Assembly (NCBI RefSeq): GCF_000524195.1
Contig: NW_020170383.1
Span: 180,732-244,731, forward strand
DNA from: Echinococcus granulosus
Taxonomy: Eukaryota; Platyhelminthes; Cestoda; Cyclophyllidea; Taeniidae
Reading direction: 5' to 3'
DNA length: 64,000 bases
Shown here: positions 38,301-50,400 of the stretch, piece by piece
How the letters are laid out: each line of letters begins with the position of its first letter
Numbering within the stretch: the stretch's first letter is position 1
The notes under the pieces: model-generated
Told to the model about the DNA's origin: nothing
What the model saw: only the letters and a program-made list of their open reading frames with translations
Database searches by the model: none
Position numbers and translations under genes: made by a program

Positions 38301-41300
38301 TTTTACTCTACGCTCTTGTTCACTGGAAACTTGGACACTAGAGGCTGTTTTGCTCCGATACGCACTACCAATGCTCTCTACCATCTTGATTACTGGAATG
38401 TGGATTGACTGGTCCACAACATAGGACTGAGACTTGTCATTTACTATTGTAAGTAGTACTGTCGTGGGCGAACGTTTTCGACAACCACAAAGACAAAAGT
38501 CTTCACTTGACTTGAACGTCAGTCGTAGCAACCGAGTTGCTGCCAGAAGCCTGCGAGCATCTCCGTTTCGAGTCGGTAGTCGTTTAACATCTTAGCTTGC
38601 TCGAGTGGCCGTTATGGGCTGCCTACAGCATGGAGGGTCATCAGGTCTTCAAATGCCACAATTCTAATGAGGGAGTAATGTGACCCCTACGAGGTCACTG
38701 AGTAAGTGGGGTGCTATATGCCATGATATATTTGGGCATACAACTGCCAGTGGGGAAGTACTATGGCTAAGTAACCCAAAATTTTGCACATGTCTCTGTG
38801 CGGCCTGCTGCAACGACCTGTTGCAACCTAAAGAGTCTTTCTTTGAAAGTGTGGGTAGATTTGTGTCAATGTGCCGGCGTGGTACTCGTCATTGTGCTCT
38901 GACTGACTGACTGACTGACAATTCTAAAGTGTGCAGGTAATCCTCTCAAGGGAGAGCTAGTGCTGACGATAGAGTGGAAAGAAGTTTCCATGCTATTGTT
39001 GCATGACAACACGGTGCAAGACTCCATACCACCGTGGAACTTGCCCTCGAGGAGATTCTTACCGTAGGATGCGAATGAGGGGGATATTGGCTTAGTAAAA
39101 GTGGGGCTCCCAACATTGCGTCTCGTCGAGAAGACGAATAACTGCAAGAAATTTTCCCTAGTCATTTAATTGTGCTATAATCTTATCCTATGTGATGCTT
39201 CGTGCACGTGAATTGTACTGCTTTGAAAATAGAGTGCCCCTCTGGAAAGTCTTCCAACTCTGCCCGAACCGATGGGAGATCCCCTTCTAGATGGTCTCTT
39301 CGCTCCCTCCGAGGAGGTTCAAACACGAGCAGCTCTTTCAAACAATCGGGTGTGTGAAAATGTCACCAAATTAGCGTCCTTTGGTCTGCGAACCCTGGTG
39401 GAAGGTGTACGTCTCTTGAGACCAGCTGAGTGGCTGCCTTTACAGCAGGAGTTAAACAAAGCGCGGACAAATATGGAAGACAAGGCGGGGGCACTGGCAA
39501 AGGCCTACCAAAGCATTGAAAGGGATCTCATGCTAATTGGATGCACTGGCGTTGAAGACAAGCTGCAAGATGATGTGCCTGAGACACTGATCGCCCTCCG
39601 TCAGGCCGGAATTCAGGTAAGTATAACATCTGTGGTTTTAAAAACTAACGTACTGGGAGTAGAGAAGAATCAGAGTAGCATTTGAAGACAGATGGTACTA
39701 GAAGTAGGTTTTCTCTCGGTAATGCGGAGCAATCTGTGTGTCACGATCGTGTTGGAGAGAACAGGCGCTCCTAAATTGAAGGTTAACGAGTGAATGTAAG
39801 AGATGGAGCAGTCTAGCCTCCCATTTGGGATAGCCTTGGACTCAGTATCCTTCATGACGAACTCGGGAGCATCCACGTGGGGGGAGACGAAATGGCTAAT
39901 GCTTCTTTTCTTTGACAGATTTGGGTTCTCACTGGCGACAAGGAGGAGACAGCGGTGAACGTGAGCTTCCTCTCCGGTCACTTCGGCCCCGGTCTCTCAA
40001 CCATCCACGTGACCAAACAGAATAACCTTCTAGAGTGTTCTTTAACCCTGCAAACTCAACTTAACGCTGTTGAAAGGACCTGCCAAGAGAGCATTCGATT
40101 GCACTACGGTCTCGTGGTCGATGGCCAGTCGCTAAACTTTGCGCTCCAGGTAATACCTCCTGTCGTTGTGCCATAAACTGGAGGATAAATGGAATGAGCT
40201 TAGCCACTAACATCCATTGGTCTGTTTCAGGCAACACAGAAGCACAAATTTCTTCTCCTCTGTCGCGAGGCGGATGCCGTGCTCTGTTGTCGCCTAACTC
40301 CGATACAAAAGGCCGAGGTGGTGCGTGTGGTGAAGCACTCGCGTTCTCCACCACCCATAACCTGTGCCATTGGCGATGGAGCCAACGATGTCTCAATGAT
40401 TCTTGAAGCACATGTTGGAATCGGTCTTTTCGGCAAGGAGGGTCGTCAGGCAGCTCGAGCTTCGGATTACGTGATAGGAAAGTTTCGATTTCTCAAACGG
40501 ACCCTCCTCTTCCACGGTTGCAATTTCTACTGGCGTACAGCCAATGTGGTGCTCTACTTCTTCTACAAAAACCTTGTCTTCGTATTGGCACAGGCGTATT
40601 TTGGCGTCTTTTCCAAATTCGCCACTCAAACTGCCTTCAGTAGCCTCTATTTACTGTCCTACAATGTGATAATGACTTCATCACCCATCATCATTTATGG
40701 CATATTAGAAATGCCATTCCCAGAGGAGGTTCTGCAAGACACACCGCTTATCTACACAACCCTATCTAGAAACCGTCTCTTGTCATGGAAGAACTTCTTC
40801 GTGTGGAACGCATTTGGGTTGTGGCACTCCATCGTTCTCTTTTTCGGTTGCTACATTCTCGCAACCGAGGGCGTTTCCAGGCCAGGCGGTGCAATAGAAA
40901 GCCTCCATGGTTTCGGGAGCATGCTCTTCAGTTTCATATTTCTCGTGGTTACCATAAAATTGATTCTCATCACCTATTCCCTCAATGCTCTGCTGCTTTT
41001 GACCATAGGTGGTACAGTGCTTGTCACCTACACAGTCCTTGTGTTGTTCAGTCATGTTGCTATTCCAGTGAGCGGTGGCAGAGACCTACTGGGCGTCTGG
41101 GAGAATCTCCTTCGTGGACCTAGTGCAATGATCAACCTGTTTGGACATGCGTTACTGCTGGTATTGGCACTAGCACCGGATATTGTCTACAGGGTGTACG
41201 TGGACAGTTGTAGAGTGTTGCCGGCATCGAGAGGCGGCTCATTGCGAGGCAGTGAGACAGGGGCCAAAAGTGGAAGTGCTGGGAGACCACTACTGCCTCA

Positions 41301-41361
41301 CTCCATCTCCAAGAGGGAGACGCGTCCGACTTCACTTGCATACTCTTCTACTTCATGTTAA
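32339..41361 (+). CDS. ATP11: P4-ATPase phospholipid flippase, ATP11 (class VI) type, copy 2
   Basis: Seven exons (32339-33565, 35267-35761, 36905-36991, 37120-37311, 39233-39616, 39919-40149, 40231-41361), all phase 0 with GT-AG ends, encode about 1248 residues. A TAA sits directly upstream of the ATG in frame, supporting the start. Motifs: DGET (194-197), PISL in M4, phosphorylated D416 in DKTGTLT, YQASSPDE across exons 2/3, CKGADSS, TGDK (800-803) and GDGANDVSM (920-928), with about ten hydrophobic segments in the order expected for a P4-ATPase. It is the paralogue of the minus-strand neighbour: exons 3, 4 and 6 are 87, 192 and 231 nt in both, and the 77-residue exon-6 products match at 41 positions (53 percent). 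Unlike copy 1, the C-terminal tail ends within exon 7 and carries a GRPLLP sequence, reminiscent of the dileucine signal in vertebrate ATP11C tails; that function is only a guess. Probably a plasma- or endomembrane flippase. Confidence 0.94.
38901..38919 (+). repeat. (GACT)n microsatellite
   Basis: Nearly five tandem GACT units within intron 4 of the plus-strand flippase gene. Confidence 0.9.
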
Positions 41362-41550
41362 TCACTGATATTTACTCTCTCTTTTTCCACTTTTAAGCCT
41401 CTCTTTTGTGAAATACTTGTCCACCTTCTAAGCACCATGCTGCAGAAGGCTCTAATTCACTTTAAAATGTCCGAGGTTAAATTGAGGCAGCCATACAATC
41501 CTGACCAGAAGACCTTGGGTGGGTCGAGCCTTAATTTCCAAGCTTCACTA

Positions 41551-41556
41551 TTTATT
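41551..41556 (-). terminator. Candidate minus-strand AATAAA for the downstream unknown gene
   Basis: TTTATT on the plus strand reads AATAAA on the minus strand, about 860 bases beyond the predicted stop at 42419. If used, the 3' ends of the two convergent genes would overlap. Confidence 0.25.
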
Positions 41557-41725
41557 GAATCCGTGAATGTGTACTTTGAAAGAGAAGGGTGGCATATACA
41601 ATCAGTCCAAGTTTGCGATCACAGTGGAAGGCGAAGTCGAGGCCTCGGGGGATGGGGAAAGGCATAGCAAGCGGGTGTACTTCGACCACGCCTTAGACGA
41701 TAGTCCCCACTGCTTTCTTCACTAT

Positions 41726-41731
41726 AATAAA
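41726..41731 (+). terminator. Polyadenylation signal AATAAA of flippase copy 2
   Basis: AATAAA lies 365 bases downstream of the flippase stop codon on the same strand. This is a candidate by position and sequence only. Confidence 0.5.
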
Positions 41732-42418
41732 CAAAGAATTTCTAAGACTCACATCTTCGGATGTTTGGGTTTTGTAGATTTTTCATTGCTTTAAGCCATG
41801 AGGTCGAGTATTTTGGAGGTGTATATACTACCGACTATTGCTACTCAAATGGAAGGTGACGACCCTATTGAAGACACGGTGCCAGAGTTTCTTAAATTCA
41901 AGCCTACCAGTGGCTAAAATAGCAGACTTCTAAGTGTGTCTTTTAAAAATCGTACGACTCCACATGAAACAAACTGTCAACATTGATGGAAGAGTTTGAA
42001 CTTAGGCGGATTGGGCGCAGATCTAAAACAATACATTTACAGGGTCATTGAGAGTATGTGTGATTGCCTCGGAGATCCGAGGCAATGGATTTATGACCCC
42101 GTTTAACTCAGCTTTCTTTTAGCGAGGTGGACACCTCTTAGGTATTCTATGCCTGTTGAAAACAAAAGTGTCTTTCTACTTAATCTAACCTGCAAACACT
42201 CATTTATATGTGTCGGTGGGCAATTTTCGTAATGCTTGGATAGTTTTTAGCTCTGTGTGTGGTTACACAGGCATCTAGGTCTCCGGGGATGGTACCGCCT
42301 CTTCCGGTGGCATGATCGCCGGACCACATCGAAGGCTTCTCGGCTCTCATCTCTTCCATCATCACTACTATGACTTCTTTCGACTTCACGAAAAGGCTCG
42401 GAGCGGAGTGCTACACTT

Positions 42419-45400
42419 CTAACATTGACACTCACTTCTTTTGCCTGCTCTTTCGTCCTGCCCCAACAGTGGTTCATTTTGCGGTTTTTTCTCTTGTCGC
42501 TGATGTTGGTGTTGTTGCTGCTGCTGTTGTTCTTCCTCTGTCAAAGCATTTGAGATAAAATTGGTCATTTTGAAGGCATCACTGTCAAATGCTATCAAGT
42601 GTCGAAAATGTTAAATCACTGTAGAATTAACGTATACGTTCGACAGCAACTCTGATGGGCTCTGCTCCATCCTTGGATGTAGCAAGTGAAACATCAGTAC
42701 TTGTAAGTACCTGCAGAATCATCCAAATCAAGGGTTGGCATAGGCTCCCTGGTAAATAATTCCCTTACTCTCTGCCATAGCGTCTTCGAGGATCTGCTTT
42801 GGCTAGAAGAAATGTCTGGTAATGAATGGTGAGACGTGATTTTGGTGTTGCTACTGCAAGAGAAGGAAAAAGGAAAACTGCTACAAAGTTTGTATTGAGA
42901 ATGGCTTAGAAAGTCATCAGTTCTGTGGTTCTTTGTTTTATTTTTCTCCTCCCACCTCATATCAAGGTTCTTTGTAAATGTCTAGAAACTTCTTCGATAA
43001 CAAAGCAATTACCTATTTCCAAATGACAAAATTGGAACCCACCTTCCGTCTACTGCCTGCGAAAGATCTCCTTCACTCTTTGAAGCCTGCAAATCTGTCA
43101 AACGAACAAAGCCAATGCAATGACTGCACTGAAGTGGCAACAAACGTCATTTAGGGTGTCACTCCCTAAAATACACTGCACCTCCGGTAGGCACAAATTA
43201 ACAAGATCATTTCATTTGATTCTTTCCAATGAGCCCCCGCACAAAGTTCATTGCATGCAGAAAACCTGCTGTTTTATTCACTTCGACACTTTTATCCCCT
43301 TTTTAATATTGAGTAGACCTAACTAACAAACTTACTTGGTCTACGATGTCTTCTAAACCAACTCATTTGATACCAGCGAGATTTCCTACTTGTGCGTTCT
43401 TCCGCCTTTTTATAACGAGTCGATTGTGGCTGATGGTCTTTTCTGAAAAAGAGTACATTCTTAGCCTAAAACAACTGCTTTTTAACATCGCGCCGATTAT
43501 CAAGTTCAAGAGGGGTGTATGCGACAGTTTGAAGCACCTTCACCAGCAGTTATCCTTAACACGTCAGAATTTATCATCGCTACCATTCCGTAATGATGAA
43601 GGTTGCCTTTCATTACAATGTGTATCAATTTCTGGCTGACATTTCAAGGTGGTCATTCGTACACAACAGAAAGGCGGACGTCTTGAGAAGTGATACGTTG
43701 ATAAGCTGTCACTGATCAGTTCGACTGAATCAAATGGCTCGTCAATGCTAAACAAATGCAATCAACCACAAATTTAGGGAATTCTACATCCCTCTGCCTG
43801 TTTTAGACTCAACCCGTCTAGATGAGTGCAAATACTTAGCAAAAAGTGTTAAAAACCCCACGTCACATATTTGTGACGACAGTTCATTTACGAAAACAGG
43901 CACATCACGCATGCCTGATGCTGATAAGCAATGTGTAGGCACTGCATTTGAGTCGAAAAATTCACTCCAGGAAATAAGGCATTCCTTACTGAAATCAGGT
44001 TACATCAGTCAGAAGACTCAACTTATTCATGAACACTTTAACTAATGATCTCCAAATTCTACGCAAAGAACTCTTCCCCAACACACTTCGAAGACTATTC
44101 CACTCCATTGTTTACTGCAGTTTGATTCGCTACTGGTTATTGATAACGTCATCTACCTCATGTTGTGCTGCGCATTCTTTTCCCTGTCTTCTTCCTCAGC
44201 AGCTGCTAGACCCGAATTGGACAATTGAGAGGACGCCACTAAAACATGTGCCAAAGAAATCTCAAAATAAGGCATTGTGATTTAAACATAACACAGATTG
44301 ATGTGCAAGCATCAAAACGGCTTGCTTCTTTTTGTCGAGAATATGCCGTAGAGAAATTGGATTCTTGTAGTGTGGCAAATGTGCTGCTGGGTTTGGAAAT
44401 AATGCAAAAGCGATGCAGACATACCACCTCCTGGCTTAGCCTTTTGTTGTCTTGGTGAAGCAGTCGGTTTGGATTGAGCATCTGATTGCGACTTTGCCGC
44501 ATTGTCCCTAAAACCCAACATATTAAATAAGCTTTTCCCATTTTTTCTCACCACCGAACACAATAACTCCAAAATTACTGGCCAGAATAACTTGCCTATG
44601 TCTGTTTTTATGGCTCATGCATTTAGAATGTAGGAAGACAAACTAGCACATTTTGCCATCTAAATCCACACATCTGTGCTTCACAAGTAGCTATGTCTAG
44701 AGTGTTAGACGCTTTTTAGAAATGTGCACCTAACAGTGAAGTAATGAAGGAATGTGTTTGACTGGCGCATCTTCATCTTGCACAAAAAGCTCACTCGCAC
44801 TGCTGCGCAGGCATGGCGTATTCACCGAAGGCCTTGTTTGCCGCAGTACTCTCCGATTCGGGACTTGCCTTTCCTCCCATCGACGTGTTCGAGGCGTTCG
44901 TGTTGGCGAATATGGTGGATGAGTTAGAGTGGGGGGGTGATCTCCTGTTTTTCCTCGAAGTGTGTTTTACAGGATCATTGAGAGGATGTGCGGATGTGCA
45001 CTGAGCAGTTGGCACTCATTAATTCGACCAAAATTTTAAACGCATTTAAGTATCAAAAATTGTTGACAACCTCATGCCTCGGTTTCTTGTGTCCCTCCGC
45101 TTGTGTGAAGCTCAATGCTTCTGCTTGGGTGCAACTCATTATCATAATGTGGTAAACAAATCACGTCACATATTTGTGCCATTAGTGGATAGCACGTATA
45201 TCTGATGCTGGTGGGGAACATGTAACAGTCATTGTTAAGTCGGCAACTGCGCCTCAACACATATCTAGGTCCTTGCTCATAGCATGCAAGATCAGCCAGA
45301 AGATCCAGCACTCCTCCCAACCTACTAATAACTGATCGCCAAACCTCCTACGAAGGGCTCTTTTCCCAATGCACTTTCAACGCTATTCTGCTCAAGTTGT

Positions 45401-45854
45401 ACTGCAGTTTACATTACCACTATTTACGAGTAACGTCAACTACCCGGTATTTTGCTGTGCCTTCTTCTTCTTCTTCTCATCCTCCTCCTCAGCATCTGCT
45501 CCACCCGCAGTCGGCAATTCAGATGGACCCACGGAGACGAGTACTTCTGAATCTATTAAAATGGAGTTTTGCGGTGATAACCCTAAGAAAGCTGTGCAGG
45601 TATAACTAAACGGCAGGCTTTCGCTTGTGGATAAAATGTGGTGGAAAGTTGTGAGACGATAGTGAAGCCTTCTCATTGTATCCTAACTTCATCTCTCAAA
45701 GCTTTCACTGAACCCCTGTCAGACAGCACGTTGCAATTTTACAATGTGGCATAGGTACTGCGGAGGTAAGAAATAACGCAACAATAATGTGGACATACCT
45801 CTTCCATTCTGGGCATTGTTTGGTCCTTGTGGTACAGAGGGTTGGCTATCCATA
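42419..45854 (-). CDS. Unknown Ser/Lys/Glu-rich protein, 3' exon block (duplicated exons)
   Basis: I do not recognise this protein. Seven minus-strand exons have GT-AG ends and compatible phases: 45854-45799, 45591-45444, 44507-44425, 44238-44157, 43747-43697, 42853-42711 and 42537-42419 (TAG). Junction phases run 1, 2, 1, 2, 2, 1. The product is hydrophilic and low in complexity: an acidic-lysine stretch EEEDEKKKKK in exon 45591-45444, the related AAAEEEDREK in 44238-44157, a Ser-rich region followed by LWQRVRELF in 42853-42711, and a polyglutamine run in the last exon. No catalytic motif, signal peptide or membrane segment is visible. Exon 45854-45799 has no upstream exon in this block, so it must splice from exons further up (47486-53675), where phase-2 donors exist. 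The region may therefore be the 3' part of the same gene. Exon pairs here are tandem duplicates of one another. Exact exon use needs transcript data. Confidence 0.45.
43862..43877. repeat. Palindromic motif copy (GTCACATATTTGTGAC)
   Basis: Identical to the 21514 copy. Here it marks the start of one unit of the tandem exon duplication. Confidence 0.65.
44791..44960 (-). CDS. Duplicated terminal exon (alternative 3' end of the unknown gene)
   Basis: The minus-strand frame ending MPAQQCE (TGA at 44791-44793) matches the last 54 residues of the exon at 48084-47486, including SMGGKASP and NKAFGEY, with scattered substitutions and no frameshift. A candidate acceptor (cacttcgag, before 44960) would give phase 2, compatible with the phase-2 donor of exon 45591-45444, but its pyrimidine tract is weak. 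It lies inside what would otherwise be an intron, so it may be an alternative terminal exon or an unused relic. Confidence 0.35.
45165..45180. repeat. Palindromic motif copy (GTCACATATTTGTGCC)
   Basis: One base differs from the 43862 copy. Its position corresponds to that copy in the adjacent duplication unit, so it was probably copied with it. Confidence 0.6.
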
Positions 45855-47485
45855 CTAGTGGTAAAAAAGCAGACAGAAATTTTAAGCCCTGAACATTTAA
45901 ATAGGTTGCTTTCTTGTTCTTCTTTGACGTTCAGTGTTAAATTAGTCGTCAATAAAGTCGATTTGCAAAAAAAGCGCAGTGACCACGTATCGCATTGCGG
46001 AACGTACGTTCTAGCACAAGTGGAGGCCGGAAGATCTGCAAGTGAATAGGCACTCATTTAATCACGCCACATTTACATCTTCCAGAGCTAACCACATTCA
46101 GCATAAAGTGTGATGGTGACAAGCCTAAGAGGATTTATTCCCTTCTGGAACAACACAGGCACGTTGTTCACTTCAGCTGGCTAAAAGATGCCATCATTAT
46201 GTAACGCCAAATCGGAGCCTTGCTTAATACTTCCATGTATTGTTGTTTCAAGACAGTGGTAGAAAATAAACTTCAAGCACTTATCGAAGAGGCTTTCCAT
46301 GCCAGCGCGGAGGCTTAATTCCACACATTCACGGATTGATGCGATTGCAGCAGCCAATTGCAGGTGTGCATTATAGCTGGTGGCAGAAGCACCTGTCATG
46401 GACCGCATCAGCCACCTTAAGGCAAGATGGCATATTTGGTGGAGAAGCAGCCATTGTGTAAGCTAAGTCGAGTATTTCATGGACGCTCACAGGGTATCTT
46501 AGGCAGAGTAAGGTGTAAACCTCCATCTGCCTGCCTGTCTGTCAGTGACAACCTCCGTCGTGGCAACTAAACTCGCATTCCGATGCTACTGGCCTATTGG
46601 CATTGTGGTAATCATCTGCCGCACAAATCACCTACGTCTGGGTCCCTAAATCAAACAGTGGGACATCATACGGCAAAAATCACACAAGAAACAAATCCTT
46701 CTATCGTCACTGTGGGCCCAGGAGCTCACAAGAATTTTCAATCCCGAAATGCAACTGAACGCTGGGTGTCTCAGGACGATTTAGCTGTATCGACAAATTT
46801 TGCTGTGCTGGCGATGCGCAGACATCGGCAAGAGGCTGAGATGAGCGTACACACGTTGTCCCATCGGTTTGGAGAAAAATAAATGCCCTTTGTGCTCACT
46901 ACGATTGGGCGTTTCGCTTAATATTGATAAAGTTTGGGTTTCATTTGAAAGCACTTTTAAATACGCATGACAGAAAATTCAGGACACTTTTTGCCATCCC
47001 TTCCCTACTCCCTTGAAGGTCATATTTGACAAGGTAGTGCAGATAAATCAACCACCATGTGTATTTAAACTACACTAAAGTCTTCAACTTAGACACTCCA
47101 AGTGACAAAATATTCCCGCCTCCTGGGAATGTCTTTCCTTACTTTGGTACTCACATGCATCTGATTGCCGCTTTGCCACGTTGTCCCTAAAATTCAAAAT
47201 ATTCGAGAGAGTTCTTCCCACTTTGTCTTACCACCCAACACAACAACTCCAAAATGACAAGCCCGAATGACTTACGTACCTCTGTTTGCATGGCTCATGC
47301 ATTTAGAATGTGGGAAGACAAACCAGAACATTTTGCCATCTAAATCCACACATCTGTGCTTCACAAGTAGCTCTGTCTACTGTGCTGAACGAAAGCTCAA
47401 GTAACGGTATTTGGAAATGTGCACCTGACAGTGAAGCACTGAAGGAATGTGTTTGACTGGCACATTTTCATCTTGCACGACAAAC

Positions 47486-50400
47486 TCACTCGCACTGCTC
47501 CACAGGCATGACGTATTCACCGAAGGCCTTGTTTACCGCAGTACTTTCCGGTTTGGGACTTGCCTTTCCTCCCATCGACGTGTCCGAGCAGTTCGTGTCG
47601 GCCAATATGGTGGATGAGTTCAAGTGTGGAGATGATCTCCTGTTTTTGCTTGAAGTGCGTTTACCATTACTTTCCCTTTTATGGCTATGAGATTTTAAAT
47701 GTAATTTCGTGGATTTTGAAGAGGTGTTGGTTTTATTTTCTTTATCTGCAGATTCCGCACCCAATCTGGGGGACGGCGATTCCTTTTTACTTTCTTCTGT
47801 CGTCTGTTTATTATTTTGACAGTTAGGTGCCGCGACTGATACATTGGGCCCTATAAAACCATCTTCTGAGGAATTGGGAAGATTAGAGCATTCGCACTGA
47901 GATTGCTCTTGCCTTTCCTTCTTCTCTGAAGAGATATCCTTTCTCTGCTCCTTGTGTAGGTGGGCTCCATTCTTCACCGTTTCCGTTGGTGTTGAAGGCT
48001 TTTGACTTGGAAAAGCCTTATCATTGTTTGGACCTTCAGTTGAAGTATCTGGTGGTTGCTTTTTGAACTCTGTGACTTGATATTCTAAGAAGATGAATAG
48101 AAGTTGCCAACAGTCAAATCTATTTTTTGCTGTACCTTAGACCTTACGGCAATTAATGATAAAAACTCACCTTTGTACAGTAACAAGCCTGTGCTTCTTC
48201 TTTCGTCTGACACGTTGCCGTGTTCTTGCCTATTACTTTAAAATAATTAAAGATATTTAGTGCACTTTTGTTCCTACAGAAAGGATATGATCTGTGCTAT
48301 AAATGCAATACCAATTCCTCTAAGCCTTAGTTTTAAATGAAGACTCCACTTCCCTAACGGCATCAAAAGAAAAATAGTTTAGTATTTTGCTCCCTTTTGT
48401 CCCAATTTCTTATTGAATCCGTTAAAATCTTATTTTTTGGAATTCTCTGCATACTTATTGAAAGAAATACTCTTGTGTGTTATTATGGGTTATAATTAAG
48501 TGAACTGCAAAACAGATTTCATTTCTTATTTAGCCTTGATATGAAGTTACTCTAGTAGTTGGAGTCAATCATTTGCCAATTGCGGCATCTTCGAGGTTGT
48601 GTGGACCGTTTCGAATCCGGTCTCACGCCACCTCATATTTGCTCGACTTGTGGGAGGTGGTATATTATAGACTCTTTGGCAATGTTTAGGGGAAAATGTG
48701 ACTCATCAGAGTTGGAGTGACATTACATGCTTTTGCCTCGTTGGTGAGTATTCCTTCAGAGTCGGCAAGAGGTCCCTTAATATGTAGCGATCTTCAGCAT
48801 TGGAATGAAGAGGCAACTGTGATGGATACGGATGGGTATGTAGCTCAGCAAGAGAAAGTTAGGCAGATGCTAAATCATCTGCACATCGTCATTTCCATTT
48901 CTGCTTTGTGTGGTGAAAGCATGGGTTTATGCTGCGAAATGAGTGATTTGTGGAAACCACTCCGTTTATGATTTCATGCTGTCTGATTTGACAACTGCCT
49001 GTCATCAAGACCACTTGGGGGGAAGTATTTGTAGACTTCACGGAGGGGAACTTTGGTATAGTGATATGATGGAGGGAATGAGCTTGTTTTCAATCTTTAA
49101 CAAGGGAGCTAAGCGTGGCGCCGATTAAAGATGGGTAAATACTAACTTTCTGGGGTTATTCGTATCATTGACCCTTTTGGTTAATGTTCGGAACGTGAAG
49201 GTGAGTGAGTTAAGGAGTCTGTATAAAGGTGCTTCAGGCTTGTGTGGGTGTGAATGAAGCCCAGAGGCACGGAACGATGTGATTGTCTCGTCTCTGCGTC
49301 TACAATGCTCAGGTTGTTTTGCTAAAAGGACAAATATTTTGGTGTAAATTGACCTTGGGGAGTTAAATGCTTTGGGAATAAGTGCGATATCTTTGTGTCC
49401 TCAATCTTTGTCTTTATGAGAGCAAACTTTTCTTGGTGCAGTAGTTGGTACTAGTACGAAGAAAAGGGGGAGATAGAAAGCACTAAGATCTGTGAAAAAT
49501 TGTTGTACGCCATGGAGACAAATAAACACTGTGAATTGGAAGCGCATGGAATGTAGCAGCAATTATTTGTTCAACTCTGCGTTTTGATTATGCGGGTACT
49601 CAAGGTTCGGCTATTGTAACCACTCCAGACGGCATGGTTGACGGGTCATATTACTATCCCACAGTCCTTCTGTACGTCGGCAATACACGTTCTGCCCTTC
49701 TGTTATGACTTCTTCCGTCTTTATGATGTCACGAGTTTAATGAACCCTAGCAACTTTTGGTACAGGAAAGTAGTTCTGTACACATGTCTACGAAAGTAAA
49801 CCATTGGAAGTAAACATCGATGCTTTAATTGCATAAGTCCTCTAATAAAACAATTTCTTGAATGAAAGAAAAGCGAGTGATGGAAGATTTATGACACAGT
49901 GGGCTTGGAAGACACGGTTTGTGAAATACGCCCTCCTACGTAATTTTGAGGATTAGGCGTATGGTGCACGTGCATGCCTCAGAGTCCCGCAACTCCATTG
50001 ACCACTTATGAATAAGAGGAGGATGCATTTGGCTACTCGTGTGGCCAGCGTTTACATTCACGGTTCCACCTAAGGTAAGGTATGGGAATTGTTACTTTCA
50101 TCTAAATGACTACCACCGCAGGTACCCACAGCAATTAGATTACCATATTTGGTAGGGTGTTGAGAGGGCAATCAGGGCTACCTTACCCCCCGATACTAGG
50201 GCCTCTTTCAATTTCTAAGTCGCTAAGCTGTGTCGTATTCCAGTCCGTCGTCATAGATGCGTGATAGCTGGGTTTGCATCAAATCATGCCGCAAACAGGC
50301 TAAGTAAAGTTTGCCTAGCAGCATAGATGTCGGCGCCGTTTGGCTGTTGGGTAGCAGTTGAATTGGTTACCAGTGTTACTTAAGAATGATGTCATATTAG

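Larger units (their letters stand above)
43862..47665. repeat. Tandem segmental duplication, about 1.3 kb period
   Basis: Three related units are visible. Unit a (about 43862-44960) and unit b (about 45165-45860) align at an offset near 1.29-1.35 kb: both contain the palindrome GTCACATATTTGTG, a tactgcagttt/actgcagttt block (44114 and 45401), an EEED-coding exon and a following short exon with the same intron flank. Unit a and unit c (47157-47665) align at an offset of 2680-2695, about twice that period, with long near-identical runs such as tggctcatgcatttagaatg at 44611 and 47291. Unit b seems to have lost the terminal exon, and unit c the EEED exon. Confidence 0.75.

Noticed and set aside
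42204..42477. Arg/Ser-rich minus-strand frame as the last exon of the unknown gene
   Set aside because: The alternative frame beginning at 42537 fits the upstream exon phase and has a nearby stop; this overlapping frame would need an unsupported start.
48540..48660. tRNA-like B-box (gtttcgaatcc) and possible tRNA gene or SINE
   Set aside because: The arms do not fold into a cloverleaf and no correctly spaced A-box or acceptor stem was found.
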